This document shows, in pieces, positions 52,341-64,000 of a DNA stretch of 64,000 nt (its first letter is position 1; every line of letters begins with the position of its first letter). Location of the stretch: assembly GCA_036873755.1 (NCBI GenBank), contig JAVTVY010025293.1, forward strand, positions 45,155-109,154, in the 5' to 3' direction. This DNA is from Hanleya hanleyi. Taxonomy: Eukaryota > Mollusca > Polyplacophora > Lepidopleurida > Hanleyidae. A model generated the notes under the pieces. The model saw nothing but the letters and a program-made list of their open reading frames with translations. It had not been told where the DNA came from and did not search any database. The position numbers and the translations under genes are program-made.

Positions 52341-54539
52341 TCTTAACATTAAACCTCTAGAATCCCCTGTGGTAGAGCCATAACTGAATACCCATCTCCC
52401 ATATGTTTTTTTCTTATTAAAAAAAAATAAAATAAGCTTATCTGATTTTGTTTTTTATATTTTTTAATAATTTGTTTAACCAAAACCCTTATCATTTTCA
52501 TGGAGAGGGCGCGGACACAGACGATGACATCCTCTCTCCTGTCACAATATCTCCCCGAGATAAAAAAAGGGGTAACTTACTCTACGAAAACATTGCTGGA
52601 AGTGGAAAAAGTTACATGCACATGTTCATGCGGTGACACTATTTTGTGCCAATTTTAAAATAATCAGATGAAACTAGGGTGTTCATGAGATAAAAGAGCA
52701 TAACTTACTTGTGGGAGGGGGGGGGGGGGCGCAACAGTGCAGGAAATCGGAAAAGTGTGTTCACGAGAAAAGTTTAGAGACCAGCAGATTGATGCCACAA
52801 CACAATACATCCTGAACAAAAACTGGGCATATAAAAATCCAGTTATGGTCTTCGGAACTAGTAGGTGTTTTTAGTGTTTGAGGAATTGCCATATCCAAGT
52901 TAATAGGCTGGACTACAATGTCTTTTGTATCATTTTTTTGCTGCCACTGGCGCAAAAGTTTTAATATCGTGAAATAAACAAATGATAGCATGTCAATGCT
53001 TCATAGATTTGTTATTTGAACTTTTGCTTGTCATGCAATATAGATGCAATACTGATCAATATTGAAGAGAAAAAAATGTTTATAAACATTTCTATGCTCG
53101 AATATACCACCCATGGAATGTTTAGAACGGATTCCAAGTCCATGATTTAACTTAAAAGGTGGGTTACATTATTTTGGGTGGAGAAAATGGCTTGTAGAAT
53201 ATCGTTCACTGGTTGTTGGACATTTCGGTCCGGCAACTAGAAGATTTTGCTGGATACCTTGTAGGAGCTGCATGTAGGACTATATCCACTAACACAACAA
53301 ATTTCCTAATTTTGGGGTCCATGATTTAATAAATGTACAATAAATACAGCACTGAGTGATATTCAATATCTCCATGATCTCTGGAATGATATTTGACCTA
53401 TCTTGTTGCCTCAGGTTTTTTACAAAAATGACAATGCATCAAATCCCCCCCCCCCCCCCTCAAACACACCACCACACCACATACTCAATATAGGCTTATA
53501 ATGTCAAATAGTGAAGTAATTGAATGGTGTATTGTTTGGACAGGCCCACACATAAGAACCCCACACTCAAGCCCAAAGTGTTTAGTATTTCTTGCAGCAT
53601 ACTCATTGCCTGATCAGTTGAATAATGAATGTGTATAGTGCTACACACACAAGGAGCATGAAGTAGTGCTACACACACAAGGAGCATGAAGCTGGGCAAA
53701 ATGTCATATCTTCTTAGCATCTGTGGATTGCATGGCATGTGAAGGTTTTAACTCAAGTTGAAACTGGATGGTCTACACGATTTCAAACAGCTTATCTTAC
53801 TAGCCTAACTTTGAAAGTTCTCCATGCTTCATACAAAGTACAAGGATTTGACTCGGCCAAAACATTACCATAATAATAAAGCTGTTGTCTTGGAGTTATT
53901 TTGGAGCTACCAGTCACAGGCGCTTGCTGTTGGTCAGATATTCTTTATTTAATATGTGAAAAATTCATTTCAAACGATAAGGGCGTTTTCATGAAAATGA
54001 TATTTGCCGACGGCCATTTGTCAACAACGCGGGAATCAGTCTCAGGTGATTCAGCGTCGACGAAATGCGAAATGTTAGTTTATATTTTGGGGGTACAAAA
54101 CGACTAAAATCATATTCCTTCCATAGAAATTATCATACCAAAATGAATACCACGAGTGTCTAATTTTTTTGTTTGTGATGGTGTTCGAATTGTTTGTGCA
54201 CGGCCAACCGAGTGAATTTACTGGATTCCGCCAAGGGACACGGCAAACCCGAACTCGAGGACGCCTCTATAAACTTACACAACTGTGCACTAAGGAGTTC
54301 ACCGATAAAACGCGAGTTTGGTGAATATTTGCCCCAAAACAAACAGACAAAGAACCTGTCTGCCAGCACAAAACTTGGATTCGCGTCACAACTATAAAAT
54401 GTATCTCTATAAACCAAACTTGAAACGTAATCGAACGAGGACTCGGCATCAGGGCGGCAGACATTATTCTCGACTCGCTGCTCCAGAACAGTAAAGGCCT
54501 GTTTAACCGTGCACAGTTCAATTTTCTTTTATCATTTTT
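52341..54539. other. No gene recognised; homopolymers and a 28-base duplication
   Basis: A G-run near 52716-52729, a C-run near 53446-53459 and a tandem pair of GTGCTACACACACAAGGAGC units at about 53637-53692. No domain-bearing frame. Confidence 0.5.
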
Positions 54540-54765
54540 GGTTTCTCAAAATCAAAAATTTTGAAATTTGACAGTCAATATTAAATTTTCGTTAGTTTGT
54601 TTTCAGAATAAAAAATTGAAATTTGACAGTCAATTTTCAAGTTTAGTTTTTCGTTTTTACTTTCCACAAAAATGAAAATAAAATATTGTAAATTGCTTAG
54701 ACTTGTTCGTTTTTTCTCTTTTTGATTTTGACTTTGACGTAACAAGGTTAAGTGAGCACGCACAA
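54540..54765. repeat. AT-rich simple repeats
   Basis: Variants of GAAAATTGAAAATTGAC and their complements; related sequence resumes at 55780-56040 and 56615-56645 around the foldback element. Confidence 0.65.
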
Positions 54766-55780
54766 GGCTATGATGTCACTTCCCGTTCGCGGAGTAGTAT
54801 GGAAAGCGCAAATAGGATCGTGTAGGCATACATGTGCGGAGCGTATTACCTAAAACCAGTGGAGTGAAAGACGGGGAGTTTCACTACACTATACGAGAGC
54901 CCTGAAGCCAAGCATTGAAGGCATTCGCACTAGAGTATAACAGTCCAACTGCGCATGCGTAGGATCGAGTAGGCATGTGCGCCCGGTATGTAGTATGATA
55001 AGGAGAACAGCGAAGTTGAGACACATGGGAGTTCCATTAAACGAGGTTGTTGGAGCCCGGCATTTCCACCAGATTTGTACAATGAATTTGTGGGTACCCT
55101 GATCATTAACCCCAAATGAACTTCTCCTTGGATGTGTGTATGTGCCCGTATGTACGTGTACGTGTGTTTGTATGTACGTGTGTGTGAAGTTAATGAGTTC
55201 AAACGAAATGATAACAACACTGAAAGTGATGAAGCGTTTTTGACGCTAGGCGTCGGTGCGTTTAAGCGTTTGATACCGGCACTTAAAGCGCTGAAGCGTT
55301 TTGACCCCTAGCTTTTACGGGCATCCGAACACTCCAATGCTCCAGGTTCGAAAAATGTTGGAATATTAGTGGGCCTGAAGCGTTGAAGCATTTAGACGTC
55401 CTTCGTTGGTATCTTTATAAGTACTATATTTTAAAACAACGAATACCGTAGCTCTAAACATCTGTTGTTAAAACTGGTAAAATGCAAAACTGTCATGATT
55501 GGCTAAAGACCCAATACCAGTAATCAGTAGGAACAGCGGGATACTACCTATCCAGACATACATGTATGGTGGGCCGGTATCTTCATGCGCATGCGCAGTC
55601 GGCCTACACTACCCTAGTGGGAATGTCAGGTCCCAGGCATCTCGTTTATTGAAACTCGCATGTCTCTTACGCTCCGCACCTCTTATACGACCCGATTTGC
55701 ATGTTTTATTCTACTCCTCGTACCGCGAGTGCTGTCATATAACCCTTGCGCGTGGGCACTTAACAGTAATACGTCTAAGA
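54766..55780. other. No gene recognised
   Basis: Contains CTGCGCATGCGTAG near 54951 and GCGCATGCGCAG near 55589, resembling the satellite motif. Otherwise featureless. Confidence 0.45.
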
Positions 55781-56040
55781 TAAAATCAAAAATTAAAAAC
55801 GGACAACTCGAAGCAATTTTTAATATTTGATTTTCATTTTTGCGAGAAGTAAAAAAAAAACGAAAATTGAAAATTGACCCTGAAATTTCAATTTTTTTAT
55901 TTTGAGAAAGCAAAACAAAAACAAAAAAACGAAAATTGAAAATTAACGGTCAACTTTCAATTTTCGATTTTGAGAAATCAAGAACGAAAATTTCAATTTT
56001 TTATTTTGAGAAACCGAAAACGAAATTTGAAAATTGACCG
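55781..56040. repeat. AT-rich simple repeats
   Basis: Continuation of the GAAAATTGAAAATTGAC-type repeat directly left of the foldback element. Confidence 0.65.
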
Positions 56041-56614
56041 TGAAAGGAGATGGTATGATAAGGCCGGATTTTGGCCTATACGTGGTGCGGTTGAAATCGA
56101 AAAAATAAAATAATAGTGTTTTAATGTAACGGCAAGAGAAAATATATGTACACAATATGTGAAAGTTCTAGCTCGTTTGCGTTATGATTACAGTTATGAC
56201 ATGAATCTGAAATCCTCAGCATGTGCTATTTCGTGAGGAATGAGTCTAACTCGAGTTATTCAAATGCACATTTAGACACGAACCAAAACGCCATTTAACT
56301 CGGTGATGTGCGGTGGCATTATATCTCCACTGCTGGAAAATCTGTTTGGTCCAAGAAGTCCTTCGTGTCTAAATGTGTCTTTAAATGACTCGATTTAGAT
56401 CCTTTTTTCACGAAATAACACATGCTGCGGATTTCAATTTCATGTCATGACTACAATGATAACGCAATCGAGCTAGAACTTTTACATATTGTGTACATAT
56501 ATTTTCTCTTGTCGTCACGTTAAAACACAATTATTTTGTGGACATTTTATTTTTTCGATTTCAACCGCACCACGTATAGGCCAAAATCCCGCCTTATCGT
56601 ACCATCTCCTTTCA
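56041..56614. mobile_element. Foldback element
   Basis: Arms 56041-56282 and 56362-56614 are complementary with moderate mismatches. Ends TGAAAGGAGATGGTATGATA and the complement TATCGTACCATCTCCTTTCA up to small differences. Inserted in the AT-rich repeat. No coding capacity. Confidence 0.82.
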
Positions 56615-57229
56615 AGTTTTGAGAAACCAAAAACGAAAATTAAAATGTGCAAGGTTTTACGGACCCAGTAAGTCCTTGTAAGGCACAGGATCGCCTCATA
56701 GTGTATGTAATAAATGTGTGCATATACACCGGGTTATGCATGGGCAAGGAAATTACGTCATCGGGAAAGATGACAGCTAGACTTGGCAGGCTAGAGCAGA
56801 GGAAAAGGGCCAAGCATACAATAAGTTTTATCAAAGCCAAGAATAAGCTAGCAAAACGCTAATCGCAGTTGAAAGTGACTTCCGTATCCGAAGAACTAAC
56901 AGCCCGAAAGCCAACCCAGAAAATGAAGGAGAAAAGTGGTACAAATGATCACAATTTTATATATATATATATTTTTTTATTTTAAATATCGCCTGTGTGC
57001 ATTACGGGATACTTTATGATAATATCTAGGCGTTTTTTTTATTACTTTGGAGGGTTTCGCATGAAATTATACGCAATCATAAAATGTAATATGCCCCATG
57101 TCAGTAGCAGGAAGCCGTTAAATTCCCGAGTATTTTGAGCGCAATGGATTGAGCGGTATGAGTCACATCCGGTGACGTCACATTCGGATCACATCTGTAT
57201 CAAAGGTCACTTCCGGATCAAAGGTCACT
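56615..57229. other. No gene recognised
   Basis: Short frame 56647-56862 has a basic composition but no recognised domain. A CRE-like TGACGTCA lies near 57173. Confidence 0.4.
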
Positions 57230-58440
57230 TCCGGGTCACGGCACTTTCATGTGCTGTCGGGAATAGTAGATAAAAGGCATTTGGGTGGACGTTTTGGGGT
57301 CGAGGTGGACCATCCGTGGTCCGAATGGGTCGTGTGAGGCATCAGTTTGAAGCGCTTGTGGAGTAGATTCCTGTTTGAACTGGGGGCAGGAAGTAAGGCT
57401 ATGTCGCGCTGGCGCAGACACAGAATATTGGGAAAAGGGCATTTCAGTGGACATTTTCGGGTCGGGATGGGTCGTCAAAATGGGCCGCGTAGGGTATCCT
57501 ATTGAAGCACCCATGGAGTAGCGTCCGACTGGACTGATGTGTAGTGGAAGTAAGGTTAAGGTGCACATGCGCATTCAGGAGGGAGGGAGGGAATTTGGCT
57601 TAATGTCACACTCAATGTTGTTTCACTCATATCATGCGCATTCAGGCACTAGTAGAAGAACGGCATTTCAATGGACGTTTTGGAGTGGTGAACCATCCCT
57701 GGTCCAAATGGACCGTGTGAGGTATCATATTGAAGCGCTCCTGGAGGATCGTCCGACCGGTCTGATGTGTAGTGGAAGTTCTATCAATCTGCGCATGTGC
57801 AGTCGGAAAAATAGAAAAAAAAGTATTTGGGGTAGGAGTACTGGGGTAGGGGTGGTGATTTTTTCTTGCGATTTTACTGTGGGTGTGAGTACTTGTTTTT
57901 CTCTGCCTCACGCTGTAGAGGGTTCTCGGGGCCATTTGTTGATTTTCGCTGGAAAGTTATCGTGTGCAGGTGCAGGTCTGGTCGACGTTTTGGGGTCGAG
58001 GTGGACTATCCCTGGTCCAAATTAGTAGAGTAGCGTCAGCAGTTTTTATCAACAGTGCCGTCAATCTGCACGTGCGAAGTCGAGTAGTAGTAGAAAAAGG
58101 GCATTTGTCTGAACGTTTTTGGGAAGCGATGGACCATCCGTGATCCTGATGCGGAGTGGTTAGTATTCTATTGAAGTTCTTATCGGATAGAGTCAGACTG
58201 TTGGTGATGCGTGCATGCGCACTGGGGAGTAGTAGAAAAAGGGCAGTTTCAGAGGGGCTGATAATGCCAGAGGCACTTCAAGGTCATAGCATAGCAATAC
58301 ATAGCGAGATAAGAGGAATCCACACGCATAGCAATACATAGCCAACGCAGCGGGAGAAGGGGAATCTCCATGATACTGTTGGTATTCGACCAGCAGTGTG
58401 GACACCAAAGGCTAGGACGTTGTCATCGCGAGTATGGGTT
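57230..58440. repeat. Satellite family, diverged units
   Basis: Units of about 170-200 bases share GACGTTTTGGGGTCGAGGTG, GACCATCCNTGGTCC and GTGTGAGGTATCA-type phrases with the array at 59.2-63.4 kb. Frames here are by-products. Confidence 0.7.
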
Positions 58441-58745
58441 GGCGTATAACTTATATACTGTGTGTAACCGTCCCAGTGCCTTATTTTAACGCCTTAGCAC
58501 CCTAGCTTAACGCCCTGACGTCTTCTATACCTAATCTCATAATGGCTTAACGCACTGATGCAGACAGATGAAAGAAAGAAACACGTTCACAAGTTTTCGT
58601 ATAGTTTATTATTCCCTCCAATACATCATACCCACGCTGAGAGAGTCGCGTTGGGTATGTTTATAATCCAATATGCTCTTGTCCAATGAGGAACCGCCCA
58701 ATTGATGTTGCATCTGTCATATTCATTCTTGCCCGTAAGATGTAT
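58441..58745. repeat. Segment duplicated at 63440-63815
   Basis: CACCCACGCTGRG, CGCGTTGGGTAT and a TTAGATGTATTCT/TAAGATGTATTCT phrase recur in the same order at both places, each beside the satellite field. An AACGCC-rich stretch precedes both. Confidence 0.6.
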
Positions 58746-58861
58746 TCTCGGCTAGTAGTATACAAACAGTCAATTCTCGTCCCGTCCCCTCACTGCGCAT
58801 GCGCAGAACTTGGTGTGACGTCACAATTGAGGGGGATTGAGGGGGTGCGCATGCGTGAGTG

Positions 58862-59058
58862 GATGTGAGTGGAGGTGGGTTCAAAATGGCGGCTACTTAC
58901 CTCCCACCACACCACGACACAGTCCGCCATTTTGAACTCACCTCCACACACCGGTGTCAGTCAGTGCACTGGTGTGTGGAGGTGGGTACAAAATGGCGGC
59001 CTGTGTCGTGGTGGGTGGGAGGTAAGTATCCGCCATTTTGAACCCACCTCCACCACAC
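58862..59058. repeat. Inverted cluster of AAAATGGCGG motifs
   Basis: Four AAAATGGCGG/CCGCCATTTT sites flanked by CCACCTCC/GGAGGTGG in alternating orientation around ACCGGTGTCAGTCAGTGCAC. TGCGCATGCGCA (58794-58805) and TGACGTCA (about 58818) lie just upstream. Confidence 0.75.
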
Positions 59059-59179
59059 ATAAACACTGACTGACAAAAAAAAAAGTTCCGGCAAAAAAAA
59101 AAAAAAAAATGTATTCATGCGCGGTGATGCGGTTTGGCCGTGGTTTTGGCGGTGATTCGGTCTCGGGAAAAAGCTTCCG

Positions 59180-60560
59180 CGGAGAAAAGTAGTCCCTAGA
59201 TAAAATGGTCCGATTGGGTCGAGTGAGGTATCAAAGTGAAGCTTATGTGAAGGGGCATCTAATGGGCTGGGTGTGGGGTTGAACTATCGGCCATCTGCGC
59301 ATGCGCGGTGGCCGAAGGGTATGAAAATAGCCGTGTTGGAGCTAGGGAAGCCCCTAAGGGTCCGATGGGGTCGAGTGAGGTATCAAAGTGAAGCTTATGT
59401 GAAGGGGCATCTAATGGGCTGGGTGTGGGGTTGAACTATCGGCATTCTGCGCATGCGCGGTGGCCGAAGGGTATGGAAATAGACGTTTTGGTGTGAAGGT
59501 GCAATGTGTCGCTGCGTTGATGCCGGAGAGTCCCATCTAAAAATAAAGTGCCCCATTTGCAGGAAGCATGTAGGAGGGGTGAAGAGAATATATCGCGCCT
59601 AAGTGTCGTATCACACTTTCAAAGGCCCTTTTCAGGGCCAACCCATCTTTCCGGAAGTGGAAACTTCTTTCAAAAGCACACAAAAATAACACCAGCCCCC
59701 ATCATCCTTTTTCCAAAAAAAAAATTGTTTTCAAAAAAAAAAATCTTCACACACAAGGTGATTTTTTTTTTATTTTTGAGGTAGTGGGTCGAGTGAGGTA
59801 TCAAATTGAAGCTGACGTGAAATGCTTCACATTGATACCTCACTCGACCCCATTGGACCACTAGGGGCCCCCTAACTCCAAAAAGGCTATTTTGAAGATC
59901 GATATCAACACCTTGTGTGTGAAGATTTTTTTATTTTGGAGGTAGTGGGTCGAGTGAGGTATCAAATTGAAGCTGACGTGAAATGCTTCACATTGATACC
60001 TCACTCGACCCGATTGGACCATTAGGGGGCGCCCTAACTCCAAAAAAGCTATTTTGAAGATTGAAGATTGATATCAATCTTCAAAATAGCCTTTTTGGGG
60101 TTAGAGGCGTCCCTAATGGTCCAATCGGGTCGAGTGAGGTATCAAATTGAAGCTGACGTGAAATGCTTCACATTGATACCTCACTCGACCCCATTGGACC
60201 ACTAGGGGCTGCCCTAACTCCAAAAAAGGCTATTTTGAAGATTGAAGATTGATATCAATCTTCAAAATAGCCTTTTTGGGGTTAGAGGCGTCCCTAATGG
60301 TCCAATCGGGTCGAGGGAGGTATCAAATTGAAGGTGACGTGAAGGAGCATCTGATAGACTGGGTGTGGGCTTGAATTAGGGTGATTCTGCGCATGCGCGA
60401 AGGCCGAAGGCTATGAAAATAGCCTTTTTTGGAGCTAGGAGAGCCCCTAGTGGCCCGATGGAGCCGAGTGAGGTATCAATGTGAAGGTGAGGTGAAGGGG
60501 CGTCTGATGGACTGGTGTGGGTTGAACTATCGGCATTCTGCGCATGCGCGAGAATGGAAA
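59180..60560. repeat. Palindromic satellite units with NRF-1-like motif
   Basis: Alternating inverted units containing GGTCGAGTGAGGTATCAAA and its complement. Perfect local palindromes at about 59786-59850, 59947-60010 and 60127-60190, and AGATTGATATCAATCTTC centres at about 60060 and 60240. TGCGCATGCGCG sites near 59296, 59449, 60388 and 60539. Confidence 0.85.
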
Positions 60561-60860
60561 TAGACGTTTTGGAGCTATTTGACTATTAAAAAAAGAGAAA
60601 AAAGAATGAACACTAAGCATTTTTTTAATTTTCTACTATTTTTATTAACATAGAATGAACGTATTCACAAGGGTATTGAATTTAATACAATTATATCTGA
60701 GTATTGAATTTTTAATACAATTAACAGTCAAAAAACTCTGAAATTTTTAATACAATTATACGCTCTCCAGATCAATAAATGTGTATGGTCAATGTTTTTC
60801 AACACTTGTTCTGCTCAATAGTTCGCCAACAAGACTTGTATGAATTCATCATCGTATGAA
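60561..60860. other. AT-rich spacer with short repeats
   Basis: TTTTTAATACAATTA-like phrase repeated three to four times at about 60676-60760. No gene. Confidence 0.6.
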
Positions 60861-63430
60861 AATAGCCTTTTTGGAGCTAGGGGAGCCCCTAGTGGACCGA
60901 TGGGGTCGAGTGAGGTATCAAAGTGAAGCATTCATGAAGGGGCATCTGATGGACTGGGTGTGGGGTTGAAATATCGGCATTCTGCGCATGCGCGGTGGCA
61001 TGTAGCGAAAGTGGACATTTTCGGGCAGTACATGAAGGTATTTGGGATCGAGATGGGCTATTCACGGTTCGAATGCGTCCTGGAAGGTGTCATCTTGTAG
61101 TTCTCGGGGTGTACATTCCGATTTGAGGGATGTTCGCGTCATCTGTGACGTCATCGGTGACGTCATCGGTACGAGTAGTAGCGAAAGTGGACATTTTCGG
61201 GCAGTACATGAAGGTATTTGGGGTCGAGATGGGCTATTCACGGTTCGAATGCGTCCTGGAAGGTGTCATCTTGTAGTTCTCGGGGTGTACATTCCGATTT
61301 GAGGATGTCCGCGTCATCTGTGACGTCATTGATGACGTCATCGGTACGAGTAGTAGCGAAAGTGGACATTTTGTGGGTGCGTGGGGGTGAGTTTGGTGTA
61401 GAGATGGACCATCCTTAGTCCGAATGCGTCGTGTGAGGTGTCATTTTGTAGCTCTCGGGGTGTACATTCCGAATTGAGGCATGTCCGAAGCATCTGTGAC
61501 GTCATCGATGACGTCATCAGTAGGAGTATTAGCGAAAGTGAGCCTTTTGGGGCAGTGCAGGAAGGTATTTGGTGTAGAGATGGACCATCCGCGTTGCGAA
61601 TGCGTCGTGTGGGGTGTCATGTTGTAGCTCTCGGAGTATAGACCCTGATTTCAGGGATATTTACAGCATCTGTGACGTCATTGGTGACGTCATTAGTACA
61701 AGTTGTAGCGAAAGTGGGCATTTTTTAGCAGTGAAGGATGTTATTTGGCCTTTTGGGGCAGTGCAGGAAGGTATTTGGTGTAGAGATGGACCATCCGCGT
61801 TTGCGAATGCGTCATGGGATGTGTCATGTTGTAGCTCTCGGAGTATACACCCCGATTTCAGGGATATTTACAGCATCTGTGACGTCATCGATGACGTCAT
61901 TAGTACAAGTTGTAGCGAAAGTGGGCCTTTTGAAGGTGTTTGGGGTAGAGATGGACCGCTATGGATCCGAATGGGTCGTGGAGGGTGTCAAAGTGAAGCT
62001 TGTGTGGGTAGAGTCAGAATGGTGTGTTTTTGAATGCAAGTCGCGTCAATCTGCGCAGGCGCAGTTGGATGTAGTAAGTAAAGTGGCCATTTTCGGGCAG
62101 TACATGAAGGTATTTGGGATCGAGATGGGCTATTCACGGTTCGAATGCGTCCTGGAAGGTGTCATCTTGTGGTTCTCGGGGTGTACATTCCTATTTGGGG
62201 ATGTTCGCGTCATCTGTGACGTCATCGGTGACGTCATCGGTACGAGTAGTAGCGAAAGTGGACATTTTCGGGCAGTACATGAAGGTATTTGGGATCGAGA
62301 TGGGCTATTCACGGTTCGAATGCGTCCTGGAAGGTGTCATCTTGTAGTTCTCGGGGTGTACATTCCGATTTGGGGATGTTCGCGTCATCTGTGACGTCAT
62401 CGGTGACGTCATCGGTACGAGTAGTAGCGAAAGTGGACATTTTCGGGCAGTACATGAAGGTATTTGGGATCGAGATGGGCTATTCACGGTTCGAATGCGT
62501 CCTCGAAGGTGTCATCTTGTAGTTCTCGGGGTGTACATTCCGATTTGAGGGATGTTCGCGTCATCTGTGACGTCATCGGTGACGTCATCGGTACGAGTAG
62601 TAGCGAAAGTGGACATTTTCGGGCAGTACATGAAGGTATTTGGGGTCGAGATGGGCTATTCACGGTTCGAATGCGTCCTGGAAGGTGTCATCTTGTAGTT
62701 CTCGGTGTGTACATTCCGATTTGAGGGATGTCCGCGTCATCTGTGACGTCATTGATGACGTCATCGGTACGAGTAGTAGCGAAAGTGGACATTTTGTGGG
62801 TGCGTGGGGTGAGTTTGGTGTAGAGATGGACCATCCTTAGTCCGAATGCGTCGTGTGAGGTGTCATTTTGTAGCTCTCGGGGTGTACAATCCGAATTGAG
62901 GCATGTCCGAAGCATCTGTGACGTCATCGATGACGTCATCAGTAGGAGTATTAGCGAAAGTGAGCCTTTTGGGGCAGTGCAGGAAGGTATTTGGTGTAGA
63001 GATGGACCATCCGCGTTGCGAATGCGTCGTGTGGGGTGTCATGTTGTAGCTCTCGGAGTATAGACCCCGATTTCAGGGATATTTACAGCATCTGTGACGT
63101 CATTGGTGACGTCATTAGTACAAGTTGTAGCGAAAGTGGGCATTTTTTAGCAGTGAAGGATGTTATTTGGCCTTTTGGGGCAGTGCAGGAAGGTATTTGG
63201 TGTAGAGATGGACCATCCGCGTTGCGAATGCGTCATGGGATGTGTCATGTTGTAGCTCTCGGAGTATACACCCGATTTCAGGGATATTTACAGCATTTGT
63301 GACGTCATCGATGACGTCATTAGTACAAGTTGTAGCGAAAGTGGGCCTTTTGGGGCAGTGCAGGAAGGTATTTGGTGTAGAGATGGACCATCCGCGGTCC
63401 AAATGGACCGTGTGAGGTGTCATCTTGTAG
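60861..63430. repeat. CRE-bearing satellite array with higher-order repeat
   Basis: Twelve units, mostly 175-176 bases, each with two TGACGTCA octamers whose starts lie 12-13 bases apart (first octamers at 61146, 61321, 61497, 61673, 61880, 62217, 62392, 62568, 62744, 62919, 63095, 63300). The five-unit block from 61146 recurs from 62568, a higher-order period of about 1422 bases. Each unit also holds GTAGCGAAAGTGG and a GGTGTCATNTTGTAG phrase. Open frames on both strands reflect the periodicity. Confidence 0.92.
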
Positions 63431-64000
63431 CAACGCCCACCAACACCATTCTTAATGCTTCAACGCCCTGGTGAAATAGCTCAGAAGCTTTGATATTCCA
63501 TGGAATTGTCACTAATTCTTCGAAATGCAGTGATGCCCGTCAACGCCCGTCGTTACACCTTAACACTCTAACATAACGCCATGATATAGACCAGAGAGAG
63601 AACAACAACAACAACAACAACAAGGATGACACATGAGAGAACAACAACAACAAGAAGTTTTTTTCATATATTTTATTTTCCCCAATGTTACATCACACCC
63701 ACGCTGGGGGAGCCGCGTTGGGTATATTTACAATTCAAGAAGATTCTTATCAAATCAGAGGCCACCATTTGCATGTTTCATATTCGTTCCTGTCCGTTAG
63801 ATGTATTCTTGTCCAATCAGAAGTCTCCATTTCAGAAAGTGCCATCTGAACCGTTTATTTTAATCATCGTCGGACAGGCCAGGATACCGTTGAGGCAACA
63901 TATCCTCAGATAGTTGTTTGCGCATTCTGAGTATCTATCAGTGCATGGGTGAATACTTTCATCCGATGGAGGTGGTGGTCAGTTTAACCACGAAGAACAC
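63431..64000. other. Duplicated flank and AAC microsatellite; no gene
   Basis: Matches 58441-58745 up to about 63815, with (AAC)8 at 63600-63623. The remainder to the window end shows no supported feature. Confidence 0.55.

Noticed and set aside
61042..63423. Series of frames of 60-218 codons on both strands
   Set aside because: They repeat with the satellite period and encode near-identical peptides. No start context or domain.
60861..63430. CRISPR-like regular spacing
   Set aside because: Whole units are alike with no unique spacers, units are 175 bases and the genome is eukaryotic; this is a satellite.
1..64000. tRNA or rRNA genes
   Set aside because: No cloverleaf with A/B boxes and no rRNA-like conserved segment noticed by eye. 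A tRNAscan run would be needed to exclude degraded copies.

Overview
The window looks like a repeat-rich segment of an invertebrate nuclear genome. Evidence: two C2H2 zinc-finger genes preceded by eukaryotic splice acceptors, nested retroelements (a LINE, a Ty3/gypsy element and a second LTR element), many foldback/MITE-like DNA elements, satellites and minisatellites. A marine invertebrate, probably a mollusc, is my best guess. It rests on the style of dispersed repeat at 48-52 kb (ending in an ACAG microsatellite) and on the F54H12-type viral element; it is not proven.

Left part (about 1.2-10.5 kb): a degenerate Polinton/Maverick-like (virus-derived) element, all genes on the + strand. Order: unknown ORF end, unknown ORF, DDE integrase of the C. 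elegans F54H12.3 type, a membrane protein with a Ser/Thr-rich stalk, an A32/FtsK-type packaging ATPase, a small basic/glycine-rich protein, an unknown proline-rich protein, a penton-like candidate, a pVI/pX-like basic amphipathic protein, a capsid-type protein of the F54H12.2 family, and an adenain-like cysteine protease fragment. Several genes carry a TATA-type box 39-55 bases before the start. Nearly every gene is broken by a frameshift, one in-frame stop or an insertion. A reverse-transcriptase element and its short copies entered four times within 4 kb. A large foldback structure occupies bases 1-1152.

Middle part (10.5-49 kb): a satellite at 11.3-12.1 kb, then a probable paralogous pair of minus-strand zinc-finger genes (15.2-17.1 and 46.2-47.9 kb). 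A decayed finger relic of the same type lies between them at 35.8 kb. Between the genes sit an 8-bp-TSD foldback element, an L1/Tx1-like LINE (20.1-32.8 kb, 12-bp TSD) split by a gypsy element (21.9-30.0 kb), an internally deleted second LTR element (33.2-35.7 kb), a TA-flanked MITE built of ACTCAA motifs (37.7 kb) and further foldback elements. The gypsy element has 853-bp LTRs that are identical by eye, open gag and pol, and a textbook -1 frameshift signal.

Right part (49-64 kb): tandem repeats, a minisatellite, AT-rich repeats, a foldback element and a large satellite field. The 60.9-63.4 kb array has units of about 175 bp. Each carries two perfect CRE octamers 12 bp apart (24 in all), arranged in a higher-order repeat of about 1422 bp. 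A related satellite at 11.3-12.1 kb lies in the opposite orientation.
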